In this document: positions 27,051 to 36,039 of the stretch, in pieces
Position numbering within the stretch: position 1 is the stretch's first letter
How the letters are laid out: each line of letters opens with the position of its first letter
Assembly: GCF_900182615.1 (NCBI RefSeq)
Contig: NZ_FXTE01000005.1
Span: 124,001 to 188,000 of the forward strand
Reading direction: 5' to 3'
Length of the DNA stretch: 64,000 bases
Origin: Ruegeria faecimaris
GTDB taxonomy: Bacteria > Pseudomonadota > Alphaproteobacteria > Rhodobacterales > Rhodobacteraceae
Notes under the pieces: model-generated
The model's input: the letters and a program-made list of their open reading frames with translations, nothing else
What the model was told of the DNA's origin: nothing
Databases searched by the model: none
Translations under genes and position numbers: made by a program

Positions 27051-28448
27051 ATGTCGACCATCACAAACCATTTGCCCACGGCCCAGCTGCAGGCCTTGGA
27101 CGCCGCCCACCACATGCACCCTTTTTCGGCCAATGGCGCCCTAGGGAAAGAAGGCGCGCGTGTGATCACCCGTGCGGAGGGCGTCTACCTTACGGACAGC
27201 GAGGGTGAAGAAATACTCGATGCAATGGCGGGCCTGTGGTGTGTCAATATCGGCTATGGTCGCGATGAACTGGCCGAGGTCGCAGCCCGCCAGATGCGCG
27301 AACTGCCGTATTACAATACCTTTTTCAAAACGACCCACGTCCCTGCCATCGCGCTGGCCGCGAAGATCGCGGAACTTGCGCCAGGCGATCTGAACCATGT
27401 GTTCTTTGCAGCCGGCGGGTCTGAGGCGAATGACACAAACATCCGTCTGGTTCGGACCTATTGGGCCGAAAAAGGCCAGCCCGACAAGAACATCATCATC
27501 AGCCGACATAACGCCTATCATGGCTCTTCGGTCGGCTCGGCGTCGTTGGGCGGCATGGCAGGGATGCACGCGCAGGGTGGAATCCCGATCCCGAATATCC
27601 ACCATATCAACCAACCAAACTGGTGGGCTGAAGGTGGTAGCATGTCTCCCGAAGAATTCGGCCTGGCCCGCGCGCGTGAGTTGGAAGAGGCGATTGAGGA
27701 ACTTGGCGAAAACCGCGTCGCAGCCTTTATCGCCGAACCCGTACAGGGCGCAGGTGGCGTGATTGTTGCACCGGATACCTACTGGCCTGAAATTCAGCGC
27801 ATCTGTGACAAATACGATATCCTGCTGATTGCGGATGAGGTCATCTGCGGTTTTGGTCGCACAGGCAACTGGTTTGGGTCTCAAACCGTCGGCATTCGCC
27901 CCGATATCATGACCATCGCAAAGGGGCTCAGCTCGGGCTATGCGCCGATTGGCGGGTCCATCGTGAGTGACGAGATTGCCGAGGTCATTGGCGGAACCGA
28001 GTTCAATCACGGCTACACCTATTCCGGCCATCCGGTCGCTGCAGCCGTGGCACTGGAAAACCTGCGCATCCTTGAAGAAGAAAAGATCGTCGAGCATGTC
28101 CGCGATGTGGCCGCGCCGTATCTGAAGGAAAAATGGGAGGCGCTGGCCGATCACCCGCTTGTGGGCGAGGCCAAGATCGTCGGCATGATGGCCTCGATTG
28201 CGTTGACCCCGGACAAGGCCAGCCGCGCCAAATTCGCCTCCGATCCGGGTACAGTCGGCTATATCTGCCGCGACCGCTGCTTTGCGAATAACCTGATCAT
28301 GCGCCATGTGGGCGATCGGATGATCATCTCTCCTCCGCTGGTTCTGACACCCGCGGAAATTGATGAGATGCTCGTACGCATCCACAAATCTCTGGACGAG
28401 GCACAGGCCGAGATCATCGCACAGGGCCTGATGAAAGCGGCCTCCTGA
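27051..28448 (+). CDS. Class III PLP aminotransferase, putative polyamine:pyruvate aminotransferase
   Basis: 465 residues. The PLP lysine is in TIAKGLSSGYAPIGG, and the phosphate and ring contacts are in GGSEANDTNIRLVRTYW and IADEVICGFGRTG. The early GLWCVNIGYGR and NTFFKTTHVPAIALA match the SpuC/taurine-pyruvate aminotransferase branch of the family. Next to a polyamine importer and under a shared operator motif, the most likely substrate is putrescine or another omega-amine, with pyruvate as acceptor; this is inference. RBS aggag lies 8 bases before the ATG. It is not in an operon with the genes downstream. Confidence 0.85.
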   Translation: MSTITNHLPTAQLQALDAAHHMHPFSANGALGKEGARVITRAEGVYLTDSEGEEILDAMAGLWCVNIGYGRDELAEVAARQMRELPYYNTFFKTTHVPAIALAAKIAELAPGDLNHVFFAAGGSEANDTNIRLVRTYWAEKGQPDKNIIISRHNAYHGSSVGSASLGGMAGMHAQGGIPIPNIHHINQPNWWAEGGSMSPEEFGLARARELEEAIEELGENRVAAFIAEPVQGAGGVIVAPDTYWPEIQRICDKYDILLIADEVICGFGRTGNWFGSQTVGIRPDIMTIAKGLSSGYAPIGGSIVSDEIAEVIGGTEFNHGYTYSGHPVAAAVALENLRILEEEKIVEHVRDVAAPYLKEKWEALADHPLVGEAKIVGMMASIALTPDKASRAKFASDPGTVGYICRDRCFANNLIMRHVGDRMIISPPLVLTPAEIDEMLVRIHKSLDEAQAEIIAQGLMKAAS

Positions 28449-28459
28449 CCTGCGCAGCT

Positions 28460-28517
28460 TCATCTGGCTGAAAATACCTCGGGGGAGGCGCCGTCAGGCG
28501 ACGGGGGCAGAGCCCCC
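28460..28517. repeat. Possible extragenic repeat ending in a GGGGGC-AGA-GCCCCC hairpin
   Basis: The gap between the aminotransferase and transglycosylase genes contains catctggctgaaaatacctc, then gggggaggcgcc, and a 6-bp stem gggggc / gccccc (28503-28508 / 28512-28517). The same sequence style is common between genes in Roseobacter genomes, from memory. It probably also terminates both convergent genes. Confidence 0.45.
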
Positions 28518-28521
28518 TCCC

Positions 28522-29820
28522 CTACCTCAACCGCTCTAACAGCGGCGCGGACGCATAGCCGTCCGGCAAAAGCCCCTGTGCCAGTTGATAGGCCCGAACC
28601 GCCTCGGTGGTGTTCGGGCCGGTGCGCCCGTCGATCCCCTGTGTATCGAACCCGGCTTCGGTCAGCCGGAGCTGCAATTCCTTCTTCTCAGCAAAGCTCA
28701 ACGCCCGATCACCCCGAGGCCACTCGGCCTGAAACGCCGCGCGGCCCGCCAGACGGTCGGACAAATGTCCAATGCCGATCACATAGGCATCTGCACCGTT
28801 GTATTGCTCGATCACGCGGAAATTTTCGAAGACCATCAATGCAACGCCTTCACCACCCGCTGGCAACAAGATCGCTGCCTGACCATGATCCGCAAGCGGC
28901 TGTCCATCCCACGCAACCACGCCCAGCGCCGCCCAGTCTGACGGCAGCAGCGTGTAATCGCGTCTCGCGGCCGCAAAATCGAACCCGGCGGGCAGGCGCA
29001 CTTCAACACCCCATGGCTGTCCCTTGGTCCACCCATGACGCGCCAGATAGGCCGCTGTCGAGGCCAGCGCGTCGGTCGGGTCATCCGCCCATATATCCCG
29101 CCGCCCATCACCGTCGAAATCCACGGCGTGATCCAAAAACGAGGTCGGCATGAACTGCGTATGCCCCATTGCTCCGGCCCAGCTTCCGATCATCGTTGCG
29201 GGGCTGACATCGCCTACCTGAATGATCCGCAAGGCGGCAATCAGTTGCGTTTCAAAGAACTCAGCCCGTCGGGCATCAAAGGCCAGCGTCGCAAGCGAAC
29301 GGATCGTCTGATCCGACCCCCGAAATGTGCCGAAAGATGTCTCAAGCCCCCAAATCGCGGCCACGACCTCTTTTTCGACGCCATACTGCGCCTCAATCCG
29401 GGTCAGCACCGCGGCATGGCGTTCCAACCCCGCGCGACCGTCCGCGACGCGCCGATCAGAAACGGCCGCATCCAGATAGTCCCAGATGGGCTTGGTAAAC
29501 TCAGCCTGATTACGATCGCGCTTGATGATGTCCTTGTCATAGGCCAGCCCCGCAAGCGCGCGGTTCAAAGTCCCGGGCAGGATGCCCTGCGCCTGTGCCC
29601 TCGCCCAAAAATCACCAAGCCACGCCTGAAACCGGGCGCTTCTTTCCTCTGACACGCGATACATTTCCTCCGATGGTCGGACGACCGGTCGGATTGAGAC
29701 TGTAAGATCAGCCGACGCCAATTGTATCGGCTGTGGCCCTTCCGGGCTTTTGATGGACTCCGCCTGTACGATGGATGCCCATAATGCTGCGGTCATAACG
29801 CCGCTTACGCATCTACGCAT
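28522..29820 (-). CDS. Lytic murein transglycosylase (MltB type) with peptidoglycan-binding domain
   Basis: 432 residues with a signal peptide (first 20 residues, ending near IVQA). The SLT2/MltB domain spans about 70-350. The catalytic Glu is in AAIWGLETSFGTFRGSDQTI, followed by WAGAMGHTQFMPTSFLDHAVDFDGDGRRD, and the later DYTLLPSDWAALGV and NFRVIEQYNGADAYVIGIG segments fit the family. A C-terminal PG_binding_1 domain (about 370-430) is seen as LQLRLTEAGFDTQGIDGRTGPNTTEAVRAYQ. It cleaves glycan strands to 1,6-anhydromuropeptides. There is no lipobox, so it is periplasmic and soluble. SD AGGA lies 9 bases before the ATG. Confidence 0.92.
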   Translation of the reverse strand: MRRCVSGVMTAALWASIVQAESIKSPEGPQPIQLASADLTVSIRPVVRPSEEMYRVSEERSARFQAWLGDFWARAQAQGILPGTLNRALAGLAYDKDIIKRDRNQAEFTKPIWDYLDAAVSDRRVADGRAGLERHAAVLTRIEAQYGVEKEVVAAIWGLETSFGTFRGSDQTIRSLATLAFDARRAEFFETQLIAALRIIQVGDVSPATMIGSWAGAMGHTQFMPTSFLDHAVDFDGDGRRDIWADDPTDALASTAAYLARHGWTKGQPWGVEVRLPAGFDFAAARRDYTLLPSDWAALGVVAWDGQPLADHGQAAILLPAGGEGVALMVFENFRVIEQYNGADAYVIGIGHLSDRLAGRAAFQAEWPRGDRALSFAEKKELQLRLTEAGFDTQGIDGRTGPNTTEAVRAYQLAQGLLPDGYASAPLLERLR

Positions 29821-29882
29821 TCCGAATTTCCTGATAACTGCTCAACCACAGGATAGCGCAAAAATGGCGAATTTCAAAGCGC

Positions 29883-30596
29883 TCAGCTTTCCGAGTCGCG
29901 GTCTCTCGCCTTTCGCTCGGATCGCAGCCGGTTCAGAGCTTCGCGCAGCAGAGGGACCCGGTTGGGCCGGAACGAGGCCCCGGTCGTCTGCATCTCTTGC
30001 ATGCGATCCAACCGAAACACGCGGAAATCCTGCCGCAACAGGCACCAGCTGATCAGCACGCTGGCGCGATCCATGTACACAATGCTCAGCGGGTTTACAC
30101 TGCGACGGGTCTCGTCGCCTTTGGCATCCCAATAGGAAAATTCGATCGTCTGTTCGTCCCAGGTGGCCCGCCGCAGTTCAGCGACATCCACCGTTGGTTT
30201 CGCCGGCCGGTCAAACCGTGTAGCGGTCAGCACCGCATGGCTGAGGCGCTGAGACTGGCGCGGTGGCAAACGACCCTGCAGCTTGCGCAGAACTTCGCTG
30301 GCAGCCTCTGAGAGGCCGGGATCACCAATGGATTGTACCTCGCGCAGGCCAAGCACCAGGGCCTCAAGCTCATCATCGGTGAAGCCAAGCGGTGGCAGGG
30401 TGGCGTCCTCGATCAGGGTGAACCCGAACCCCGCCTCTCCGTCGATCACGGCGCCGAGGCTGCGCAATGAATCGATGTCTCGGTGAATCGTGCGCGGCGA
30501 AACGCCCAGATCCTGTGCCAGCTCAATCGACGTTCTTGGCGACGGGCCAGAGCGCAAGGATTGCATTAATTGGAACAAACGGGCGGTGCGGGTCAT
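29883..30596 (-). CDS. WYL-domain transcriptional regulator (YafY/DeoR-like HTH)
   Basis: 237 residues from the ATG at 30596; the frame extends to 30677 but crosses the palindrome that probably is its operator. The N-terminal winged helix is RLFQLMQSLRSGPSPRTSIELAQDLGVSPRTIHRDIDSL, followed by GFGFTL. The middle and C-terminal WYL region includes IEFSYWDAKGDETRRSVNPLSIVYMDRASVLISWCLLRQDFRVFRLDRM. Such regulators bind nucleotides or other ligands. It diverges from a glutathione S-transferase gene, which is the probable target. Confidence 0.85.
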   Translation of the reverse strand: MTRTARLFQLMQSLRSGPSPRTSIELAQDLGVSPRTIHRDIDSLRSLGAVIDGEAGFGFTLIEDATLPPLGFTDDELEALVLGLREVQSIGDPGLSEAASEVLRKLQGRLPPRQSQRLSHAVLTATRFDRPAKPTVDVAELRRATWDEQTIEFSYWDAKGDETRRSVNPLSIVYMDRASVLISWCLLRQDFRVFRLDRMQEMQTTGASFRPNRVPLLREALNRLRSERKARDRDSES

Positions 30597-30616
30597 AATG
30601 CAGGTTACTTTATCTC

Positions 30617-30637
30617 TAATGACAGAAATTGTCATTA
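30617..30637. promoter_or_regulatory. Palindromic operator candidate for the WYL regulator
   Basis: taatgaca-gaaat-tgtcatta is a perfect 8-bp inverted repeat with a 5-base spacer. It lies 20 bases upstream of the regulator start and 41 bases before the divergent GST gene, the expected place for a site controlling both. Confidence 0.7.
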
Positions 30638-30678
30638 GCTCGGCATACCCATCACCTATACCCATGATGGAGCCCAAG

Positions 30679-31377
30679 ATGCTGACCCTTTTGACCTACC
30701 CCTCTGCCTTTGGCCTGTTCAGCGCCAGCCCGTTTTGCGTGAAGACGGCACTAATGCTGCAAACATCGGGCCAACGCTGGCAGCGATCTGACCTCCTTGA
30801 TCCGCGCAAGATGCCGCATCAGAAGCTGCCGGTTCTGCGCACACCGCAGCGTCTGATCCCCGACAGCGACCTGATCCGCGACTGGCTTGAGGCGCAAGGC
30901 AGTGATTTTGATCACGGGCTGAGCGATCTGCAAAAGGCCCAATCGCGCGCCTTGATCCGCCTGGCCGAAGAGCATCTGTATTTTCAGATCGTCCAAGACC
31001 GCTGGGCCAATGACGAAGTCTGGCCGATTCTGTATAAGACCTTTTTCACTGGCATCCCCGCCCTGATCCGCAAACCAGTTGCCAATTCTATCCGCAAGAA
31101 CGTTGTTAAAGGATTGGGGTTTCAGGGCGTCTCTCGATTCTCAGATGCGGAACGTAAGGACAGGCTGGAACGCGATCTTGAGGCGATCTCGGCCTATCTG
31201 TGGCAGTCGACTTATCTGATGGGAGAAACCCCGACCTCAGTGGATATGAGCGTGGCCCCGATGCTTGCCGCGATGCGCGCGACGCCGGCCAATACACCGC
31301 TGACCCAGCGGATCAAACAGGATAAGCTGTTGAGCGACTACATAGACCGGATGGAGCAGGCGATACCGCTGTCATGA
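30679..31377 (+). CDS. Glutathione S-transferase family protein
   Basis: 232 residues from the ATG at 30679 (GGAG at 30669-30672). The open frame extends upstream through the neighbouring regulator gene and is rejected there. The N-terminal thioredoxin-like domain shows LTYPSAFGLFSASPFCVKTALML and a cis-Pro element HQKLPVLRTPQRLIPDSDLIRDWLEA, with SD in the glutathione-binding place. The C-terminal helical domain runs about 90-225. Substrate is unknown. It overlaps the DUF1801 gene by 4 bases and diverges from the WYL regulator. Confidence 0.85.
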   Translation: MLTLLTYPSAFGLFSASPFCVKTALMLQTSGQRWQRSDLLDPRKMPHQKLPVLRTPQRLIPDSDLIRDWLEAQGSDFDHGLSDLQKAQSRALIRLAEEHLYFQIVQDRWANDEVWPILYKTFFTGIPALIRKPVANSIRKNVVKGLGFQGVSRFSDAERKDRLERDLEAISAYLWQSTYLMGETPTSVDMSVAPMLAAMRATPANTPLTQRIKQDKLLSDYIDRMEQAIPLS

Positions 31378-31772
31378 CACAATTTGACGATCCCGCAGTG
31401 GCAGCGGCCTATCAAGCCCTGCCCGAAGGCACACGTGCCGGGGCGCTTGCGCTGCGTCAGTTGATCCTGGAAACCGCCACTTCGTTGCCCCGCGCGCAGC
31501 CGTTGCAAGAGGCATTGCGCTGGGGGCAGCCCGCCTATCTGGCGCCCAAGGGATCCACGATCCGATTGGGCGGGCACAAAGCGGCCCGCTTTGCCCTGTT
31601 CGTGCATTGCCAAAGCCGGTTGATGGGCGATTTCACCTCGGCCTTTCCGGGCGAAGATCGGATAGACGGCAACCGCGCTGTTCTGTTTGATGACCCGGGT
31701 CAGATCGACGCCACCCGCCATGGCTGGCTGATCGCCCGCGCGTTGACCTATCACCTTCCCGGAAAAGGCTAA
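31374..31772 (+). CDS. DUF1801 domain protein
   Basis: 132 residues. Family features are LRQLILETATSLPRAQPLQEALRWGQPAYLAPKGSTIRLG and the downstream AARFALFVHCQSRL. The fold resembles the YdhG/YobT group, with no assigned reaction. ATGA overlap with the upstream GST gene suggests cotranslation and regulation by the WYL protein. Confidence 0.8.
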   Translation: MTQFDDPAVAAAYQALPEGTRAGALALRQLILETATSLPRAQPLQEALRWGQPAYLAPKGSTIRLGGHKAARFALFVHCQSRLMGDFTSAFPGEDRIDGNRAVLFDDPGQIDATRHGWLIARALTYHLPGKG

Positions 31773-31803
31773 CTTACATTCGCCTTGTTCCCGAGATGCG
31801 AAA

Positions 31804-34065
31804 TCACTTCTGGCGGCGTTTGCGTTCCACCTTGCGTTTGATCTTGTCCTTCTTGCGCTTGGTGCTGACCGCCTTGCGTCGCGTTGGGCGCTTGGATGCT
31901 CCTCCGCGCCCCGTCGGCAGGGCATGATCGTCGATCGACAACAGCTCCAACTCCAGCCCGCCCGTCACAGGTGTCGCCTCGGTCAGACGCACGGTGACGC
32001 GTTGGCCGATGGCTATGATCAGCCCGGTGTCCGACCCCATCAGGGTTCCGGCCTCGCGGTCGAAATGGAAGAACTCGCGCCCCAAGGATCGCACCGGTAC
32101 CAGACCGTCCGCGCCGGTCTCGTCCATTTTCACGAAAGCCCCAAACCGGGCGATACCACTGATCCGACCCGAGAACTCAGTCCCAACGCGCTCGCTCAGA
32201 TAAGCCGCCAGATACCGGTCGGTCGTATCTCGTTCCGCCATCATCGAGCGGCGTTCGGTATCCGAGATATGAGTGGCAGTTTCATCTAGCCGGGCGATCT
32301 CATCCTCGGTCAGCCCATCGGTACCCCAGCCATGGGCCGAGATCAGCGCGCGGTGCACGATCAGGTCGGCATAGCGCCGGATGGGCGAGGTGAAATGCGC
32401 GTAATTCCGCAGCGCCAGCCCGAAATGGCCGAAATTTTCAGCGTTGTAATAGGCCTGCGCCATCGACCGCAGGGTGGTCAGGTTGATCAACTCTGCATCC
32501 TCGGTGCCCGCAGCCGCATTCAGCAGTGCGTTCAGGTGGCGGGTCTGCAACACCTGCCCCTTGGCCAAATTCAACCCCGCCGCCTGAGCCGTTTCCCGCA
32601 GGCTTTCCAGCTTCTCGGGTGCTGGTTCTTCGTGAACACGGAACAGCAGCGGGCGGCGCTTGGCGATCAGGGTTTCAGCCGCAGCGACATTAGCGAGGAT
32701 CATGAACTCTTCGATCAGCTTATGCGCGTCCAGACGGTCGCGGAAAGCCACGCTTTGAACGTCGCCCGTATCGCTCAGGATAATCTTGCGTTCCGGCAAG
32801 TCCAGTTCCAGCGGTTGCCGCACACCCCGCGCCTTTTTCAGCGCAGCATACGCGGCATAGAGCGGTTTCAGCACCGTTTCCAACAAAGGCCCGGTGCGGT
32901 CGTTCGGGGTGCCGTCGATGGCTTCTTGCACCTCGGCATAATGCAAGGATGCGGCGGAGCGCATAAGCCCTCGCACGAATCGGTGGCCGATCTTGTTGCC
33001 CTCGGCGTCGATCTGCATCCGCACGGCGATACACGCGCGCGGGACGCCTTCGTGCAACGAACACAAATCACCGGACAGCCGATCCGGCAGCATCGGCACC
33101 ACGCGGTCGGGGAAATAGCTGGAGTTGCCCCGCTTGCGCGCCTCGCGGTCCAGCGCCGTACCGGGCTGCACATAGGCGGCGACGTCAGCAATGGCGACCC
33201 AAATAACATGCCCCCCGGGGTTCTTAGGATCATCGTCAGCATGGGCGAAACAGGCGTCATCATGATCCCGCGCGTCTGAGGGGTCGATGGTCAGCAGCGG
33301 CATATCGCGCAGGTCTTCGCGCCCTTTCAGGCCAGCGGGTTTGGCCTTGTCGGCCTCTGCAATCACTGTGTCGGGAAAGTCATCGGGAATGCCATGCTGA
33401 TGAATGGCGATCAGCGACACGGCCTTGGGGGCCGACGGGTCGCCCAGCCGTTCGACAATGCGGGCACGTGGCAGGCCCATGCGGGTCTTGGGTCCGGCCT
33501 GTTCGGCCTCGACCAACTCACCGTCTTTTGCACCCAGTACGGCACCTTCATTGACCAGCCACTCGTTCTGTCCGGCCTTGTCGATGGGCACGATCCGTCC
33601 GCCCTCGGTCCCTTTGCGGAAGATACCGACGATCTTGCGCGGGTTGGTTCCGATCCGGCGGATCAGGCGGGCCTCGTAATTATGGTCTTCCTCATGCACC
33701 ACGGTCAGACGGGCCAGAATGCGGTCGCCTTCACCCAGCGCCGGGTCACTGGCGCGAGTGATCATCAGAACAACCGGCTCGACCCCTTCGCCATGCCATT
33801 CTAGCGGGCGCGCGAACAGATCACCATCGGCATTCGGCGCCTTCACCTGCAACACGCTGACAGGCGGCAAACGATCCGGGTCACGATAGCTGCGATTGCG
33901 CTTTTCAAGATGCCCTTCGGCCTCAAGTTCCTTGAGGATCCGTTTCAGGTCGATCCGATCCGCGCCCTTGATGCCAAAGGCTTTAGCAATGTCGCGTTTC
34001 GAGGTCAGGGTGGGGTTCGCCGAGATCCAATCGAGGACCTCTTGCTTGGTAGGGATGCGAGTCAT
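31804..34065 (-). CDS. rnr: Ribonuclease R
   Basis: 753 residues. It is a processive 3'-5' exoribonuclease of the RNase II/RNB family. An N-terminal winged-helix and cold-shock-like region (1-230) precedes the RNB catalytic domain. There, ITIDPSDARDHDDACFAHADD (about 260) holds the metal-binding Asp residues, followed by YFPDRVVPMLPDRLSGDLCSLHEG and RNYAHFTSPIRRYADLIVHRAL. An S1 domain (about 640-715) reads GTEFSGRISGIARFGAFVKMDETGADGLVPV. The strongly basic C-terminal tail (about 725-753, Lys/Arg-rich) is usual for RNase R. It is transcribed leftward and ends 31 bases from the convergent DUF1801 gene. Confidence 0.95.
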   Translation of the reverse strand: MTRIPTKQEVLDWISANPTLTSKRDIAKAFGIKGADRIDLKRILKELEAEGHLEKRNRSYRDPDRLPPVSVLQVKAPNADGDLFARPLEWHGEGVEPVVLMITRASDPALGEGDRILARLTVVHEEDHNYEARLIRRIGTNPRKIVGIFRKGTEGGRIVPIDKAGQNEWLVNEGAVLGAKDGELVEAEQAGPKTRMGLPRARIVERLGDPSAPKAVSLIAIHQHGIPDDFPDTVIAEADKAKPAGLKGREDLRDMPLLTIDPSDARDHDDACFAHADDDPKNPGGHVIWVAIADVAAYVQPGTALDREARKRGNSSYFPDRVVPMLPDRLSGDLCSLHEGVPRACIAVRMQIDAEGNKIGHRFVRGLMRSAASLHYAEVQEAIDGTPNDRTGPLLETVLKPLYAAYAALKKARGVRQPLELDLPERKIILSDTGDVQSVAFRDRLDAHKLIEEFMILANVAAAETLIAKRRPLLFRVHEEPAPEKLESLRETAQAAGLNLAKGQVLQTRHLNALLNAAAGTEDAELINLTTLRSMAQAYYNAENFGHFGLALRNYAHFTSPIRRYADLIVHRALISAHGWGTDGLTEDEIARLDETATHISDTERRSMMAERDTTDRYLAAYLSERVGTEFSGRISGIARFGAFVKMDETGADGLVPVRSLGREFFHFDREAGTLMGSDTGLIIAIGQRVTVRLTEATPVTGGLELELLSIDDHALPTGRGGASKRPTRRKAVSTKRKKDKIKRKVERKRRQK

Positions 34066-34112
34066 GATTTCGGCCTATCACGGAGATGCGTCGGCGTCAT
34101 GACCAAAAAGGG

Positions 34113-34688
34113 TCAGGCTCGCAGATCGGCAACCGTATCGACATCGCGCAGCTGATCCAGCATCGCCACCCGGCATCCGGGGATTGAGGCCAGCGTGTCA
34201 GCCAGCGCATGTTCCGTCGACCAGCGCACGTTTTGAAACAGGCTGTGTGGCAGGGCACCAATGCGTTGCGCCCCGACCAGCCAATATCCGCCATCCGGGG
34301 CCGGACCAAACACCATCTGGTTGCGCCCCAATGCCCGGAACGCGCGCGCGATATGCCCCCGTGTAACCCCTGGGATATCCGCACCGATCAGACAGACTGG
34401 CCCTGTTGGCATTTCCCGCAGCATCCGCCCCATACGATCGCCTAGATCCCCACGCCCCTGTGGCGCACGTGGCAGATCAGCGGGCCAGATGCGGCTGGTC
34501 AGCCCTTCGCGGTCCGGCGAGACCGCCAGCACGATCTGCCAGCGCGGATCGCGCAGGCGCCGGATCAAAGAGCGGGTCTGATGCCGAAACCACCACGCCG
34601 CACCGACCATACCGATATCGCGCCCCAACCGGGTTTTGACACGGCCCGGGCGCGGTTCTTTCACCATGATCACCAGGGTGCGCTGCAT
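34113..34688 (-). CDS. DUF2064 / TIGR04282-type glycosyltransferase-like protein
   Basis: 191 residues. The N-terminus VIMVKEPRPGRVKTRLGRDIG and the middle QGRGDLGDRMGRMLREMP, then VCLIGADIPGVTRGHIARAFRALG and VFGPAPDGGYWLVG, are hallmarks of this family. It has a nucleotide-diphospho-sugar transferase fold related to CofC and MobA. Members are associated with arsenosugar or selenium-related clusters elsewhere, but here it is next to dapE (3-base gap) with no such genes. The substrate is unknown. Confidence 0.82.
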   Translation of the reverse strand: MQRTLVIMVKEPRPGRVKTRLGRDIGMVGAAWWFRHQTRSLIRRLRDPRWQIVLAVSPDREGLTSRIWPADLPRAPQGRGDLGDRMGRMLREMPTGPVCLIGADIPGVTRGHIARAFRALGRNQMVFGPAPDGGYWLVGAQRIGALPHSLFQNVRWSTEHALADTLASIPGCRVAMLDQLRDVDTVADLRA

Positions 34689-34691
34689 GAA

Positions 34692-35831
34692 TCAGGAAAA
34701 ATAGTCGGTCAGGATACGGGTATAGACCGCCTTGAGCTGTTCAATCTGCGCCACCTCAACGCATTCATCCACCTGATGCATGGTTTTGCCGACCAAACCA
34801 AATTCGACAACCGGACAATGATCCTTGACGAAACGCGCGTCCGAAGTACCCCCGGTTGTTGACATCTCGGGCGTGACCCCGGTTTCAGCCGCAACCGATT
34901 TGGCCACCAATTCCGACAGAGGGCCAGGAGGGGTCAGAAAGCTTTCGCCCGATATCTTGATACGCACATCAACATCAACGCCAAACGCGGCGGCTACATC
35001 GCGCGCCTGCGCTTGCAGCCAATCGCTGAGGCTGGCGCCGGAATGCAGATCGTTGAACCGGATGTTCACGGTCCCGCTGCACTGTGCCGGGATGACATTT
35101 GTGGCGGAATTACCCGTGTCGATCGCCACAACCGCCAGTGTCGAGGCGTCAAAATGATCTGATCCCCGGTCCAACTCGTGACTGGCCAGCCTGTCCATCA
35201 GCCGGGCCATGGCGGGCAGTGGGTTCTTTGCCCGGTGTGGATAGGCCGAATGGCCCTGCACACCTGTTACGGTAAACCAGGCTGTCATCGAGCCGCGACG
35301 GCCGATCTTCATCATTTCACCCATCCTGTTCGGGCAGGTGGGTTCACCGACCAGGCAGACGCTCATCCGCTCGCCGCATTGATCCATATGGTCAAGCAGG
35401 GCGGTGGTGCCATGCAGCGCATCAGCCTCTTCGTCACCCGTGATCGTCAGGATGATCGCCCCGTCGGGCGGCGTGTCGCGTACAAAATCCACTGCCGCCG
35501 CTGCAAAGGCCGCCACACCCGATTTCATGTCAGTGGCCCCGCGTCCATACATGAACCCTTCCCGGATTTCTGCCCCGAAAGGCGGTGTGGTCCAAGCGGC
35601 CTCGTCGCCCACCGGAACAACATCGGTGTGACCGTTGAACCCAAAGCTTCGGGCGTGACCTTTTGCACCCCATCGCGCAAACAGATTGCTGATGCCGGCG
35701 CGATCAACACGGGTACAATCAAACCCCGCCTGTGACAGGACATCCTGCAGCAGGACAAGGGCACCGCCTTCTTCAGGTGTGACCGATGGGCAACGGATCA
35801 GGTCGGCCGTCAACGCAATCGGATCTGTCAT
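34692..35831 (-). CDS. dapE: Succinyl-diaminopimelate desuccinylase
   Basis: 379 residues, standard length. It removes succinate from N-succinyl-LL-diaminopimelate in the lysine and peptidoglycan pathway and is a di-zinc M20 enzyme. Metal ligands are visible in [40 protein letters not shown] (catalytic Glu) and [14 protein letters not shown] near the C-terminus. dapD, which makes its substrate precursor, is 2 kb away on the same strand (37958-38785). Confidence 0.96.
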   Translation of the reverse strand: MTDPIALTADLIRCPSVTPEEGGALVLLQDVLSQAGFDCTRVDRAGISNLFARWGAKGHARSFGFNGHTDVVPVGDEAAWTTPPFGAEIREGFMYGRGATDMKSGVAAFAAAAVDFVRDTPPDGAIILTITGDEEADALHGTTALLDHMDQCGERMSVCLVGEPTCPNRMGEMMKIGRRGSMTAWFTVTGVQGHSAYPHRAKNPLPAMARLMDRLASHELDRGSDHFDASTLAVVAIDTGNSATNVIPAQCSGTVNIRFNDLHSGASLSDWLQAQARDVAAAFGVDVDVRIKISGESFLTPPGPLSELVAKSVAAETGVTPEMSTTGGTSDARFVKDHCPVVEFGLVGKTMHQVDECVEVAQIEQLKAVYTRILTDYFS

Positions 35832-36039
35832 GGTGGGCCCTTTTCATAAAATTTCTTTCAGGTTCGTGCACAGATTCAACGAATTGGCCCGATTGCCAAC
35901 CCCAACAGGCCAGAAACCGCGGGCTTTTTCCACCTTGTATCGAACTGACACCCCCGGAAAACATGGGGCCTTACGCTGCGATTGCCTTGTCTGCCGGTTC
36001 GAATTTGCGCTAGAGGGCCGCGAAACAGGTGATTTTACG

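Noticed and set aside
27141-28463. 440-codon minus-strand frame
   Set aside because: Antisense shadow of the class III aminotransferase; no motif, no ribosome site.
32484-32495. TTGATCAA copy inside rnr, and another (tttgatcaaa) near 56632 inside the Gfo gene
   Set aside because: Both are in coding sequence with no promoter context, so they count as chance matches and weaken, but do not remove, the operator idea at 26192-27012.
35832-36039. Upstream extension of the channel gene frame to 35686
   Set aside because: It overlaps the dapE start antisense and would place the signal peptide inside the protein; the ATG at 36040 begins the signal peptide.
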